DNA of 64,000 nt, from NCBI RefSeq assembly GCF_026627925.1, contig NZ_JAPNLE010000009.1, positions 1,178,001 through 1,242,000 on the forward strand. Direction: 5' to 3'. The notes under the pieces are model-generated. The model made no database searches and had not been told where the DNA came from. It was given only the letters and a program-made list of their open reading frames with translations. The translations under genes and the position numbers were made by a program. How positions within the stretch are numbered: the first letter of the stretch is position 1; each line of letters starts with the position of its first letter. The DNA comes from Cupriavidus sp. D39. GTDB lineage: Bacteria; Pseudomonadota; Gammaproteobacteria; Burkholderiales; Burkholderiaceae. Positions 9,685 to 18,503 of the stretch are shown here, piece after piece.

Positions 9685-11765
9685 TTAGCCGTTGAAGCCC
9701 TTGCCCTCGGCAGCCAGCTTGACCAGCAGCGGGGCTGCTTTCCAGGCTTCGCCGTGGTAGCCCTTGGCATAGCGCGCCATCGACTGCGCCACGTTGAACA
9801 GGCCAACCTGGTCCGCGTACAGCATCGGGCCACCACGGAACAGCGGGAAACCGTAGCCGGTCAGGTAGACCATATCGATATCCGAGGCCTTGGAGGCAAT
9901 GCCTTCTTCCAGGATCTTGGCGCCTTCGTTGACCAGCGCGAACACCAGGCGCTCGACGATCTCCTCATCGGAAATCTTGCGGCGGGTGATGCCCAGGTCC
10001 TTGGAGTGCTGCACGATCATGTCGTTGACCTGCTGGTTCGGGTACGGCTTGCGGTCGCCCGCCTTGTAGTCGTACCAGCCCGCGCCGGTCTTCTGGCCGT
10101 AGCGGCCCAGTTCGCACAGCAGGTCGGCAGTCTTCGAGTACTGGATTTCAGGCTTGTCGATGGCGCGGCGCTTGCGGATGGCCCAGCCGATGTCGTTGCC
10201 GGCCAGGTCGCCCATGCGGAACGGGCCCATGGCAAAGCCGAACTTCTCGATGGCCTTGTCCACTTGCTCCGGCAGCGCGCCTTCGTCCAGCAGGTAGCCA
10301 GCCTGGCGGCTGTACTGCTCGATCATGCGGTTGCCGATAAAGCCGTCGCACACGCCCGACACCACGGCGGTCTTCTTGATCTTCTTGGCGACCTGCATGA
10401 CGGTGGCCAGCACGTCCTTGCCGGTCTTCTCGCCACGCACCACTTCCAGCAGCTTCATCACGTTGGCCGGGCTGAAGAAGTGCATGCCGACCACGTCTTG
10501 CGGGCGCTTGGTGAAGGAGGCGATCTTGTTGACGTCCAGCGTGGAGGTGTTCGACGCCAGGATCGCGCCCTGCTTCATCACTTCGTCCAGCTTCTTGAAG
10601 ACGATTTCCTTGACGCCCATTTCCTCGAACACGGCTTCGATCACCATGTCCGCATCCTTGATGTCGTCATAGGACAGCGTGGTGGTCAGCAGGCCCATGC
10701 GCTGCTCGACCTTCTCTTGCGTGAGCTTGCCCTTCTTGGCGCTGTTCTCGTAGTTCTTGCGGATCGTGGCCACGCCGCGGTCCAGCGCTTCCTGCTTGGT
10801 TTCCAGCATGATCACCGGGATGCCGGCGTTCAGGAAGTTCATGGTGATGCCGCCGCCCATGGTGCCGGCGCCGATCACGGCAATCTTCTCCAGCTTGCGG
10901 GTGGGGGTGCCTTCCGGTACGTCCGGGATCTTGCTGGCGGCACGTTCGCCAAAGAAGGCGTGGCGCAGCGCGCGCGATTCAGGCGTGGTCACCAGGGCCA
11001 TGAAGCCTTCGCGCTCAGCCTTCAGGCCAGCGTCGAACGGCGTGAGCGAGGCAGCCACGGCGTCCACGCACTTCAGCGGCGCCGGGAAATTCTTGGCGAC
11101 CGCGGCCACGGTATTGCGGGCAAAGGCGATGAAGCCTTCCGCGTTCTCGTGCTTGACCTTCAGGTCGCGCACCTTGGGGTACGGGCCGGGGTTGGCCGCC
11201 ACCGTCTTGGCGAAGGCCACGGCCGCGGGCAGCACGTCGCCGTCGACGATTTCGTCGAACAGCTTGGTGCCGGCGAATTTTTCGCTGGGGATAGCATTGC
11301 CCGACACGATCATGTTCAGGGCGGCTTCCAGGCCGATCACGCGCGGCAGGCGCTGCGTGCCACCGGCGCCGGGCAGCAGGCCCAGCTTCACTTCCGGCAG
11401 GGCGATCTGCGCGCCCTTCGACGCCACGCGGTAGTTACAACCCAGCGCCAGCTCCAGGCCGCCGCCCATGGCGACGGAATGGATCGCCGCCACGACGGGC
11501 TTGCTTGACCCTTCCACGACCTTGATCACCGAGTGCAGCGTCGGCTCCTGGGTGGCCTTGGGCGTATTGAATTCACGGATGTCCGCGCCGCCCGAGAAGG
11601 CTTTGCCGGCGCCGGTAATGACGATGGCCTTGACGGCCGCATCGTCCAGCGCACGGGTCATGCCTTCGACGATGCCAAGCCGGGTGCTGAGACCCAGGCC
11701 GTTGACGGGGGATTGTCGAGCGTGATGACGGCGACGCCGTCCTGAACCTGATACTGCGCTGTCAT
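9685..11765 (-). CDS. fadB: FadB-like enoyl-CoA hydratase/3-hydroxyacyl-CoA dehydrogenase, frame broken near 11710
   Basis: The protein is about 693 residues once the frame is restored. The start MTAQYQVQDGVAVITLDNPP is in one frame; the conserved continuation VNGLGLSTRLGIVEGMTRALDD is in the next. One C is missing from a C run at about 11707-11711. The N-terminal half is a crotonase domain (SGGADIREF, HSVAMGGGLELALGCNYRVA). The middle is the NAD-binding Rossmann domain (AVIGAGTMGGGITMNFLNAGIPVIMLE), and the end is the 3HCDH C-terminal domain (GNRMIEQYSRQAG). It hydrates enoyl-CoA and oxidises the 3-hydroxyacyl-CoA with NAD. It is the promoter-proximal gene of the fadB-pncA-fadA-thioesterase group. 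Confidence 0.9.
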
Positions 11766-11799
11766 GCTGGTTCCTTTGGTAACTAGAAGTTGTCTCGGG

Positions 11800-11815
11800 A
11801 TTCGAATTCTCGAAT
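11800..11815. promoter_or_regulatory. Inverted repeat upstream of fadB, candidate operator
   Basis: ATTCGA and TCGAAT form a perfect 6-bp inverted repeat with a 4-nt spacer, 35 nt before the fadB start codon, in an AT-rich island of otherwise GC-rich DNA. Its size and place fit an operator for a TetR- or GntR-type regulator of fatty-acid genes. No such regulator gene is adjacent, so the binding protein is unknown. Confidence 0.45.
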
Positions 11816-12230
11816 TAATTTTTTCTGCGCGGCCCCAAACCACCGCCCGGCCGCCGGAGAAGCCCTGGGCTTGCACCCCTCGGCCGGCGCCCACCCTATC
11901 GCGAGCGGATCAAGCATACACAAAATAGCACGGTCGTTCAATTTCATTTTGGGGCTTCCCTGGCGCCGCCATGCGCGTTGTTCATGGCGGATCTCGCCCC
12001 CGTGCATTCAGGCTGCCAAAGCCCACCAAAAAGCTAGGGTAAGCCCGGAGCGCCATGGCTCATCCGGCACATTCCCCGCCCCCTGAGGATTGCCTCTAGT
12101 CACAGTAGGCGACTTTCCTGACATAAACCGCCGTAACCCTCGGATTTACCCGGATAACCCGGTAGACTCGCGCGCTTTGCCCGCTCGGGCGCCCCACGAG
12201 GCGTCGCCCGCCGAAGTTCCAGTGACCCTG
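11816..12230. other. Divergent intergenic region between fadB and the amino acid permease gene
   Basis: I see no supported gene in these 415 bases. The left side should hold the fadB promoter and the right side the permease promoter and leader. The permease frame stays open upstream to 12090, but that stretch does not look like permease sequence, so it is treated as leader. Confidence 0.5.
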
Positions 12231-13751
12231 ATGTCTTCCCATCCTCACCCTCACCAGCATCCCGTCGTCGAGCATGACGATCTCCAGCGCAAGCTCAAGG
12301 CCCGCCACCTGACCATGATCGCCATCGGCGGCGCGGTCGGCACCGGGCTGTTCGTGGCCTCCGGCGCATCGATCTCCCAGGCGGGGCCCGGCGGCGCGCT
12401 GCTGATGTATTGCCTGATCGGCCTGATGGTGTATTGCCTGATGACCAGCCTGGGCGAGCTCGCCGTGCATATGCCGGTGGCCGGCTCCTTCGTCACCTAC
12501 AGCGCGCTCTATGTGGAGGAAGGCTTTGGCTTCGCGCTCGGCTGGAGCTACTGGTTCAGCCTGGCCGTGACCATTGCCGTGGAACTCACGGCGGCGCAAC
12601 TGGTGATGCAGTACTGGTTCCCGCACATCTCCGGCGTGATGTGGAGCGCGGGCTTCCTGTTCTTGATGTTCGGGCTCAACGCCTTCTCGGTACGCGGCTT
12701 TGGCGAGGCCGAGTACTGGTTCGCGCTGATCAAGGTAGCCACGATCCTGATCTTCCTGGCGGCCGGGCTGATGATGATCTTCGGCATCCTCAAGGGCGGG
12801 CCGCAATCGGGCTGGCACAACTTCACGCTTGGCGACGCCCCCTTCGTGGGCGGCATCCCCGCCATGTTCGGCGTGGCCATGATTGCCGGATTCTCCTTCC
12901 AGGGCACGGAGACCGTTGGCGTGGCAGCCGGCGAGGCCACCGACCCGGCGCGCACCATCCCGCGCGCCATCCGCCAGACTTTCTGGCGCATCCTGCTGTT
13001 CTACGTGCTGGCGATCCTGATCATCGGCGTGCTGATCCCCTACACCGACCCCAGCCTGCTGCGCAACGACGTCACCGACATCGGCGTGAGCCCCTTCGCG
13101 CTGGTGTTCCGCCATGCCGGCCTGGCCTTCGCCGCCGGGCTGATGAACGCGGTGGTGCTGACCGCCCTGCTCTCCGCCGGCACCTCCAGCATGTACGCCT
13201 CCACGCGGATCCTGTACGGCCTGGCGGTCAGCGGCCGCGCGCCACGGGCATTGGCGCGGCTCTCCGCCAATGGCGTGCCATACAACGCCCTGTTCGCCAC
13301 CACCGCCGTCGGCGCCCTGTGCTTCCTCAGTTCGTTGTTTGGCGACAAGGCGGTCTACCTGTGGCTGCTGAATACGTCCGGCATGACCGGCTTCATCGCG
13401 TGGCTCGGCATCGCCATCAGCCATTACCGCTTCCGCCGGGGACTGGTGTACCAGGGCTACAAGCCGTCCGACCTGGCCTACCGCTCGCCGCTCTATCCCT
13501 TCGGCCCCATCTTTGCCACCGTGCTGTGCGTGGTGATCGTGCTCGGCCAGAACTATCAGGCATTCAGCGATGTGCGCGGGCGCTGGCTGGAGATTGTCGG
13601 CACCTATATCGGCGTGCCGCTGTTCCTGGTGCTATGGCTGGGGTATCGGCTGGTCAGGAAGACGCGGCTAATCGACTATGAGGACATGCCGTTCAACTGC
13701 AAACGTGCGGGCGAGGCGGAGGCGGTTGGCGTAGGTGCGCCGGAGCGCTGA
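12231..13751 (+). CDS. Amino acid permease (APC superfamily, AAT family)
   Basis: The 506-residue inner-membrane protein has about 12 predicted hydrophobic segments. The first helix carries the family signature MIAIGGAVGTGLFVASG, which forms the unwound substrate-binding helix. Other conserved parts are SLGELAVHMPVAGSF and FSFQGTETVGVAAGEATDPARTIPRAIRQTFWRILLFY. It is a proton-coupled amino acid importer similar in layout to LysP, AroP and the D-serine/D-alanine/glycine transporter. The His-rich start MSSHPHPHQHPVVEHDDLQRKLKARH is typical of the cytosolic tail. The ATG at 12231 was preferred over the open upstream frame. Substrate is not determined. Confidence 0.93.
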   Translation: MSSHPHPHQHPVVEHDDLQRKLKARHLTMIAIGGAVGTGLFVASGASISQAGPGGALLMYCLIGLMVYCLMTSLGELAVHMPVAGSFVTYSALYVEEGFGFALGWSYWFSLAVTIAVELTAAQLVMQYWFPHISGVMWSAGFLFLMFGLNAFSVRGFGEAEYWFALIKVATILIFLAAGLMMIFGILKGGPQSGWHNFTLGDAPFVGGIPAMFGVAMIAGFSFQGTETVGVAAGEATDPARTIPRAIRQTFWRILLFYVLAILIIGVLIPYTDPSLLRNDVTDIGVSPFALVFRHAGLAFAAGLMNAVVLTALLSAGTSSMYASTRILYGLAVSGRAPRALARLSANGVPYNALFATTAVGALCFLSSLFGDKAVYLWLLNTSGMTGFIAWLGIAISHYRFRRGLVYQGYKPSDLAYRSPLYPFGPIFATVLCVVIVLGQNYQAFSDVRGRWLEIVGTYIGVPLFLVLWLGYRLVRKTRLIDYEDMPFNCKRAGEAEAVGVGAPER

Positions 13752-13857
13752 GCGAGCGGCCTAGCCGCGCACACCTAGCGCACCACATACTGCCAGTGCC
13801 TGCGCCGGAATTTAGTCTCCTGGCACCTGCGTGGTGCGGGGGGACTAGGCGTGCATA

Positions 13858-13881
13858 GAGATGTTCACTTCAAAACATCTC
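13858..13881. other. Stem-loop downstream of the ECF sigma operon and the permease gene
   Basis: GAGATGTT and AACATCTC form a perfect 8-bp stem with an 8-nt loop between the convergent permease gene and small-membrane-protein gene. There is no U tract on either strand, so a Rho-independent terminator is not clearly supported; it may stabilise mRNA ends. Confidence 0.4.
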
Positions 13882-13953
13882 GACGCCATCGTCGCCATCC
13901 GGCTCCCGCTACTCAAGAAAGGGAACTGGATGCTTACCCAATACCTTCTCCGC

Positions 13954-14196
13954 TCAATTTTCAGCTGGGAACTTCGCATCCAGATTGCGAGCTTTACGGT
14001 TGGCGATGGTTTCGAACAACCCCACCAACCAACACATCGGGCAACCCCGAAACAGCAGGAATGCGCCGATAAACAGCACGGGAGTAACAAAGACATAGGC
14101 TTGTTGGTACGCGCTCAAATACAGCGCTAAGCCAATCAGCACGAAAGCGCCCAGGCCTTTCAGCAGGTGAACACCGATGGATCGACTGCGGAACAT
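13954..14196 (-). CDS. Small membrane protein with CPMC motif, third gene of the ECF sigma operon
   Basis: This 80-residue protein starts with a basic segment. Two hydrophobic segments follow (about residues 14-29 and 33-48), then GCPMCWLVGLFETI, where a Cys-x-x-Cys pair lies just at the membrane edge, and a charged C-terminal tail. It is not a family I can name. It follows the sigma gene by 50 nt on the same strand. The DUF2892-like protein encoded before the sigma gene has the same CPMC string in the same place after a helix pair, so the two may share a redox or metal-binding function. This is inferred from the motif only. Confidence 0.75.
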   Translation of the reverse strand: MFRSRSIGVHLLKGLGAFVLIGLALYLSAYQQAYVFVTPVLFIGAFLLFRGCPMCWLVGLFETIANRKARNLDAKFPAEN

Positions 14197-14246
14197 AGCT
14201 TTCCCTTTCTATAAATGAGGGCAGAATGGACGCCGCCGTACCGACA

Positions 14247-14786
14247 TCACGCGTCGTCGGCCCAATAGCTGCCAGCCATCAGTTGGTCGCGCATCAGACC
14301 GCGGGCGCGATGCAAGCGGCTTTTGACCGCGGCCACCGAGATATTGAGGTGCGTCGCGGTCTCCGGCGCGGACAGTTCTTCGATATCGCGCAAGATCAGG
14401 ATTTCCCTGTAATGCGGCGGCAACGCAGCAATCGCCACCACCAGATCATGACGCAGTTGATGCGGCACCGGCACTTGGTACAACGTTTCCTCAAGCGCTT
14501 CCGATAGTGGCACCGTCTTTTTAAAGACCGAAAACAGCCGAAAACACTCACGCTCGACGATGCGAAACATCCAAGCTGCTAGTGCCGACAGCTTTTGCAG
14601 CGTGTGGATCTTGCTGTGCAGTTTCCACAGTGCGACCTGAACCGCGTCCTCAGCGTCTTCATTGGTGGCGCAAGTGCGGCGGGCGAAGCGCCTGAGGTCC
14701 GGCTGCATGGCGATGAGCAACTGGTCGAGCGCGCGTGAGTCACCCTGAAAGGCAGCTTCCACCAACTGAGCATCGAGTCGTCCCAT
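14247..14786 (-). CDS. ECF-type RNA polymerase sigma factor
   Basis: The 179-residue protein has sigma70 region 2 (DLRRFARRTCATNEDAEDAVQVALWKLHSKI, about residues 35-65) and region 4 (LPPHYREILILRDIEELSAPETATHLNISVAAVKSRLHRARGLMRDQL, near the C-terminus). That is the ECF layout without region 3. It directs RNA polymerase to a dedicated set of promoters, usually in response to an envelope or oxidative signal. No zinc-finger anti-sigma gene is adjacent, which is unusual. Instead the gene lies between two small CPMC membrane proteins, 2 nt after the first. The ATG at 14786 begins the conserved part; the open frame upstream overlaps the preceding gene. Confidence 0.93.
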   Translation of the reverse strand: MGRLDAQLVEAAFQGDSRALDQLLIAMQPDLRRFARRTCATNEDAEDAVQVALWKLHSKIHTLQKLSALAAWMFRIVERECFRLFSVFKKTVPLSEALEETLYQVPVPHQLRHDLVVAIAALPPHYREILILRDIEELSAPETATHLNISVAAVKSRLHRARGLMRDQLMAGSYWADDA

Positions 14787-14788
14787 GA

Positions 14789-14998
14789 TCAATCGGAGCG
14801 TTTCAGCTTGCGGCCGAACATGGCACACATCGGGCAGAAGCCGATGAAGCCGGTGCAGGCGAACACAACGCCAGCGGCCACCGCCACCCATTTGATGGCA
14901 GGTTCCATCGGCATGACGAAGGAGGCGATTACGATAACCAAGCCGATGCACAAGCGCAGTGCGCGCTCCCATTTCGGAAGATTCTTCTGAAAAAACAT
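14789..14998 (-). CDS. DUF2892 (YgaP-like transmembrane) small membrane protein
   Basis: The 69-residue protein matches the DUF2892/YgaP-TM pattern: MFFQKNLPKWERALRLCIGLVIVIASF, a second helix, then ACTGFIGFCPMCAMFGRKL. Two helices place the CPMC pair at the membrane surface. Related domains occur in rhodanese YgaP and as stand-alone proteins of unknown function. The start at 14998 has a strong ribosome site (AAGAGAGG). The stop is 2 nt before the sigma start, so translation is probably coupled. It is the first gene of the three-gene unit. Confidence 0.87.
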   Translation of the reverse strand: MFFQKNLPKWERALRLCIGLVIVIASFVMPMEPAIKWVAVAAGVVFACTGFIGFCPMCAMFGRKLKRSD

Positions 14999-15209
14999 AT
15001 AACCTCTCTTGCGGTTGAAGGACAGCGTTCCTACAGGGTAGGAGGCGGCCAGCGCCGCAAAGGATTCAAAAATTCCTGTTTTTTTGTCGTTCCAACTGCC
15101 GCCCAATGCACGCGCCAGTTACAGCCTGGTTTCCAGGACTTTGGCCCGGCTTTGCAGCAGATAACTCTCGACCACTAACTACGCTGCGTCGTGGTAGTTA
15201 CATTGCTTG

Positions 15210-15246
15210 CGCACCCAGCCGCCTCCAGCGACGCTTGCTGGGTGCG
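15210..15246. other. 10-bp perfect inverted repeat left of the IS630 copy
   Basis: CGCACCCAGC and GCTGGGTGCG face each other across a 17-nt loop. The stem sits just outside the left end of the insertion sequence and has no U tract, so it may be a recombination-prone palindrome or a structured leader. The surrounding 15.1-15.26 kb holds no supported gene apart from the interrupted small frame described at 16433. Confidence 0.4.
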
Positions 15247-15266
15247 TATCGACACGTTGGCAGCTA

Positions 15267-16429
15267 GTGTCCTGCGTCAGAAGTTCCTTGCATTATTGAC
15301 ACCACATAGTAGTCTGCGTTGAAGGCACGCAAACGGCGAGGCGGTGATGAGAGGAAGACCAAAGGCGGAACTCGTGTTGGATGAGGCCGAACGTGAGCAA
15401 CTCAAGGCGCTGACGATGCGGCGCAAGACCGCACAGGCGTTGGCGTTACGCGCGCGCATTGTGCTGGCTAGCGCTGAAGGCTTGGACAACAAGACCGTCG
15501 CGGCAAAGCAGCGTGTCACTCAGCAAACCGTATCGAAATGGCGTGCGCGCTTCGTGGCGCATCGGCTCGATGGACTGCTCGATGCGCCGCGCCCAGGGGC
15601 ACCGAGGTCCATCGATGACGCACAGGTGGATGCGGTTATTGCCAAGACGCTCGAATCCGTGCCAGCCAACGCCACCCACTGGAGCACGCGCAGTATGGCT
15701 CGCGCGGCAAATCTATCTCCGTCGACCGTGACGCGTATCTGGCGTGCCTTTGGATTGCAGCCTCATCGACAGGAGACCTTCAAGCTCTCCACCGACCCAT
15801 TGTTCGTGGAGAAGGTGCGCGATATCGTGGGGTTGTACCTCGACCCACCGCTCAAAGCCATGGTGTTGTGCGTTGACGAGAAGAGCCAGATTCAGGCACT
15901 GGACCGCACGCAACCCATGCTACCGCTGGCGCCTGGCATCCCCGAGCGACGCACGCACGACTACATGCGCCATGGCACGACAACGTTGTTCGCCGCGCTG
16001 GACATCGCCACTGGAAAAGTTATCGGTGAATTGCATCGCAGACATCGCAGCAGTGAGTTCCTGCAGTTTCTACGCACGATTGAAGCCAACGTGCCACCCA
16101 AGCTCGATGTGCATCTCGTCATGGACAACTACGGCACGCACAAGACGCCGTCGATCAAGGCTTGGTTCGCTCGCCATCCGCGCTTCCATGTTCATTTCAC
16201 ACCGACCTCCGCCTCATGGATCAATCAGGTGGAACGCTGGTTTGCAGCCATCACGGAACAATACATCCGCCGCGGCACGCATCGATCAACCCGACAACTT
16301 GAGCAAGCCATCCATCAATACCTCGACCTGAACAACGCCAACCCCACGCCTTTCGTGTGGACGAAGTCCGCCGATGACATCCTCGCCAGCATCAGGAGAT
16401 TTTGTCTGCGAATTTCTGACGCAGGACAC
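15267..16429 (+). mobile_element. IS630-family insertion sequence, complete
   Basis: Terminal inverted repeats start GTGTCCTGCGTCAGAA at both ends; 19 of the outer 20 positions match. Each end is flanked by TA (15265-15266 and 16430-16431), the target duplication typical of IS630/Tc1-mariner elements, here within CTAG on both sides. Total size is 1163 bp with one intact transposase frame, so it looks recently inserted and possibly active. It lies between the ECF sigma operon and the DctA-like gene. Confidence 0.93.
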
Positions 16430-16432
16430 TAG
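15347..16432 (+). CDS. IS630 family transposase
   Basis: The protein of about 361 residues has an N-terminal helix-turn-helix region ([15 protein letters not shown]), a second winged-helix-like segment and a DDE catalytic domain. The likely acidic triad is Asp in [13 protein letters not shown], Asp in [11 protein letters not shown] and Glu in [10 protein letters not shown]; the last two give the DNYGTHK...E spacing of IS630 transposases. A GTG lies directly before the chosen ATG and could also serve. The TAG stop codon is made of the right-hand target TA plus the next G, so the frame is closed by the target site rather than by the element itself. Confidence 0.95.
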   Translation: MRGRPKAELVLDEAEREQLKALTMRRKTAQALALRARIVLASAEGLDNKTVAAKQRVTQQTVSKWRARFVAHRLDGLLDAPRPGAPRSIDDAQVDAVIAKTLESVPANATHWSTRSMARAANLSPSTVTRIWRAFGLQPHRQETFKLSTDPLFVEKVRDIVGLYLDPPLKAMVLCVDEKSQIQALDRTQPMLPLAPGIPERRTHDYMRHGTTTLFAALDIATGKVIGELHRRHRSSEFLQFLRTIEANVPPKLDVHLVMDNYGTHKTPSIKAWFARHPRFHVHFTPTSASWINQVERWFAAITEQYIRRGTHRSTRQLEQAIHQYLDLNNANPTPFVWTKSADDILASIRRFCLRISDAGH

Positions 16433-16450
16433 GACTAGAGCTTTAGGCAT
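16433..16450 (-). pseudogene. Start of a small reading frame interrupted by the IS630 insertion
   Basis: On the minus strand an AAGGAG ribosome site (16463-16458) sits 7 nt before an ATG at 16450. The frame reads MPKALVL and runs straight into the insertion sequence. Removing the element and one TA copy joins it to 15264 and continues for 29 more codons to a stop at 15175-15177, giving a 36-residue product I do not recognise. Either a small gene was knocked out, or this is the beginning of a gene whose remainder is lost. Function unknown. Confidence 0.4.
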
Positions 16451-16575
16451 GGCGACTCTCCTTGTGGAGAGGTGGCCAGCGCGGGATGCCATTTGCCGCC
16501 TTCGGGCACCACTCGGTCAACCACCCACAGTGCGTCGCGTCAGCAGCAACGTCAGGGCATAGCTCTTTCGCGAAA

Positions 16576-17901
16576 TCAGGCCATGCTTTCTGGAGACTGC
16601 ATCGTTTGCTTGACCAGGGCGCCGTGACCGGCGACAAACTCATCGGAGAGTGAATCGGGCTCTTCCTCCGTCCCAAGTTCCCCCTCCCATTTTGCAACCA
16701 CGGCAGTGGCGATACTATTGCCCAGGACATTGGTCGCCGTGCGCCCCATGTCAAGGAACTGATCGATTCCCATCACAAGCAGCAGTCCGGCTTCCGGCAG
16801 GCCGAACATCGGCAAGATGGCGGCTACCACCACCAGCGAGCCGCGCGGGACCGCGGCCATGCCCTTGCTGCTGACCATCAGGATCAGAAGCATGGTGATC
16901 TGGTGCCCGAGCGACATGTCGACATTGAAGGCCTGCGCGATGAAGACCGCGGCAAACGCCTGATACACCATCGAGCCGTCGAGGTTGAACGAGTAGCCCA
17001 GCGGCAGGACAAAGCCGACGAGGCGCTTCTTCACCCCAAAGCGCTGGAGCCGCTCGATCATCTTTGGGTAAGCCGCCTCGCTGCTGGCGGTGGAGAAAGC
17101 GATCATCATGGGTTCGCGGATGCCCTTTGCCAGCTCGAACATGCGCCCCTTGAGAACCGCATAGCCTGCGATAAAGAGCACAGCCCACAGCGCCAGCAAC
17201 GCGAGATAGAACGCGCCGATGAACTTGCCATAGGTCACCAGTACGTCGAGCCCCTGCACGGTGATGGCCGCGGCAAGCGCTGCAAAGATGCCGACCGGGG
17301 CGAACAGCATCACCGTATTGGTGATGCGCAACATCACGTTCATCAGTTCGTCGACGGAACGTTTCAGGAACTGGCCGGAATCACCGGTAGCCTTGCCCAG
17401 TGCAACGCCGAAGAAGAGCGAGAAGATCAGGATCTGCATGATCTCGTTGGTCGCCATGGCCTCGAAGATGCTCTTCGGGAAAATATGCGTGACGAACTCT
17501 TTCAAATTGAGCGCGCTGGTCTTGAGATTCGTGCTTCCGCCAGCGTCCGGCAGGACCATGTTCAGGCTGACACCGGGTTGCGCCAGGTTCACGAACAGCA
17601 GTCCGATGCTCAGCGACACGAGCGATGCGACGATGAACCAGGTCAAGGCCTTGGCGCCGATGCGGCCGATTGCCTTGGCGTCGTCCATGCTCGCGATGCC
17701 CGAGACCAGCGTCGCAAATACGAGCGGGGCGATGATCATCTTGATCATGCGCAGGAAGATCTCGGTGATGATCGAGAAATTGCCGGCGATCACTTTGGCG
17801 GCTGCCGCGTCAGCCGCCATGCGGTGACAGGCATAGCCGACGATGACGCCCAGGACCATGCTGAGCATGATCCAGCGGGTAAGTTTGTTTGTGGTTTTCA
17901 A
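16576..17901 (-). CDS. Dicarboxylate/amino acid:cation symporter (DctA/GltP family)
   Basis: The 441-residue inner-membrane protein has the DAACS fold. The conserved parts are IIAPLVFATLVSGIASMDD, FSTASSEAAYPKMIERLQRFGV (hairpin 1), GYSFNLDGSMVYQAFAAVFIAQAF (helix 7) and LLILMVSSKGMAAVPRGSLVVVAA (hairpin 2). It imports C4-dicarboxylates or acidic amino acids with Na+ or H+. I chose the TTG at 17901, since GGAGG lies 7 nt upstream and the protein then begins KTTNKLTRW as usual. Its promoter shares an unusual box with the hydroxyaspartate operon regulator at 21.1 kb, so hydroxyaspartate or aspartate is a good candidate substrate. Confidence 0.92.
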   Translation of the reverse strand: MKTTNKLTRWIMLSMVLGVIVGYACHRMAADAAAAKVIAGNFSIITEIFLRMIKMIIAPLVFATLVSGIASMDDAKAIGRIGAKALTWFIVASLVSLSIGLLFVNLAQPGVSLNMVLPDAGGSTNLKTSALNLKEFVTHIFPKSIFEAMATNEIMQILIFSLFFGVALGKATGDSGQFLKRSVDELMNVMLRITNTVMLFAPVGIFAALAAAITVQGLDVLVTYGKFIGAFYLALLALWAVLFIAGYAVLKGRMFELAKGIREPMMIAFSTASSEAAYPKMIERLQRFGVKKRLVGFVLPLGYSFNLDGSMVYQAFAAVFIAQAFNVDMSLGHQITMLLILMVSSKGMAAVPRGSLVVVAAILPMFGLPEAGLLLVMGIDQFLDMGRTATNVLGNSIATAVVAKWEGELGTEEEPDSLSDEFVAGHGALVKQTMQSPESMA

Positions 17902-18065
17902 AGCTTCGCCTCCTGGCCAGTTTCCGATATCGGCGCCCGCGGCTGGTCTGGGCCAAGGGCTGCCTTTGCCGCCTCGCCGACGGCGGGCTGCGCACCAACC
18001 TTGGCGGGCAGACGCCATGCGCCAAGGCCTCGACGCACAGTGCATCCCGCTCATGTCGATAAGAC

Positions 18066-18094
18066 AGATTATCCAACACTAGACAAACCGTCAA
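18066..18094 (-). promoter_or_regulatory. Sigma70 promoter of the DctA-like gene, with shared regulator box
   Basis: On the minus strand a -35 TTGACG and a -10 TAATCT are separated by 17 nt. The spacer and -10 region read TTGTCTA, 5 nt, then TGGATAAT, the same as in the promoter at 21105-21133. The GACAA-N3-GTC dyad at 18082-18092 is a candidate operator. The predicted 5' leader is about 155 nt. Confidence 0.7.
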
Positions 18095-18101
18095 CACGAT
18101 G

Positions 18102-18503
18102 AAAACCCGAGGTATTTCGGGAAGACGAGGGCCCAGCGCCGGCGGCACGCGCACGAGAGCCCCGCTCGCCCACAATGCGCGCGAGCAAACCCCGCTCGAT
18201 GATCGCAGGCGCCTGCCTTCGGGCAACGGCCGCAAAGCGGAAACATTGGAGGAGATGGCCAGAGCGAGGCCAGGAATGCAATTGCGATGCCGGGGGACTT
18301 CCGGTGAACGCAAACGCCATCGTGTGCGCAGCCTGATGGACAGGCTCGCACGGATGACTATCGGTAGAAATGGGCGAATCTGTCCCTGACGGTGATACCG
18401 CTGGCCCCGGCAATCACGCCGCCGGGGTCAACGTCGCCTGCGCCACGCTGCATGGCCAGCCGGCGCCATGCGCACCGGCCGCCCTGCACGCGAGTCATGC
18501 CAA
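18102..18503. other. Intergenic region between the DctA-like promoter and the ammonia-lyase gene
   Basis: About 400 bases carry no supported gene. A 7-bp inverted repeat, CCCCGGC (18405-18411) facing GCCGGGG (18421-18427), lies downstream of the ammonia-lyase stop on the minus strand and could mark the operon end, though without a U tract. Confidence 0.45.

Noticed and set aside
9754-11508. 584-codon open frame antisense to fadB
   Set aside because: Shadow of a conserved gene; its low-complexity His/Asp/Val/Leu composition is typical of antisense frames in GC-rich DNA.
12096-13424. 442-codon open frame antisense to the amino acid permease gene
   Set aside because: Shadow frame rich in Gly/Ala/His/Gln; the plus strand has twelve well-conserved membrane helices.
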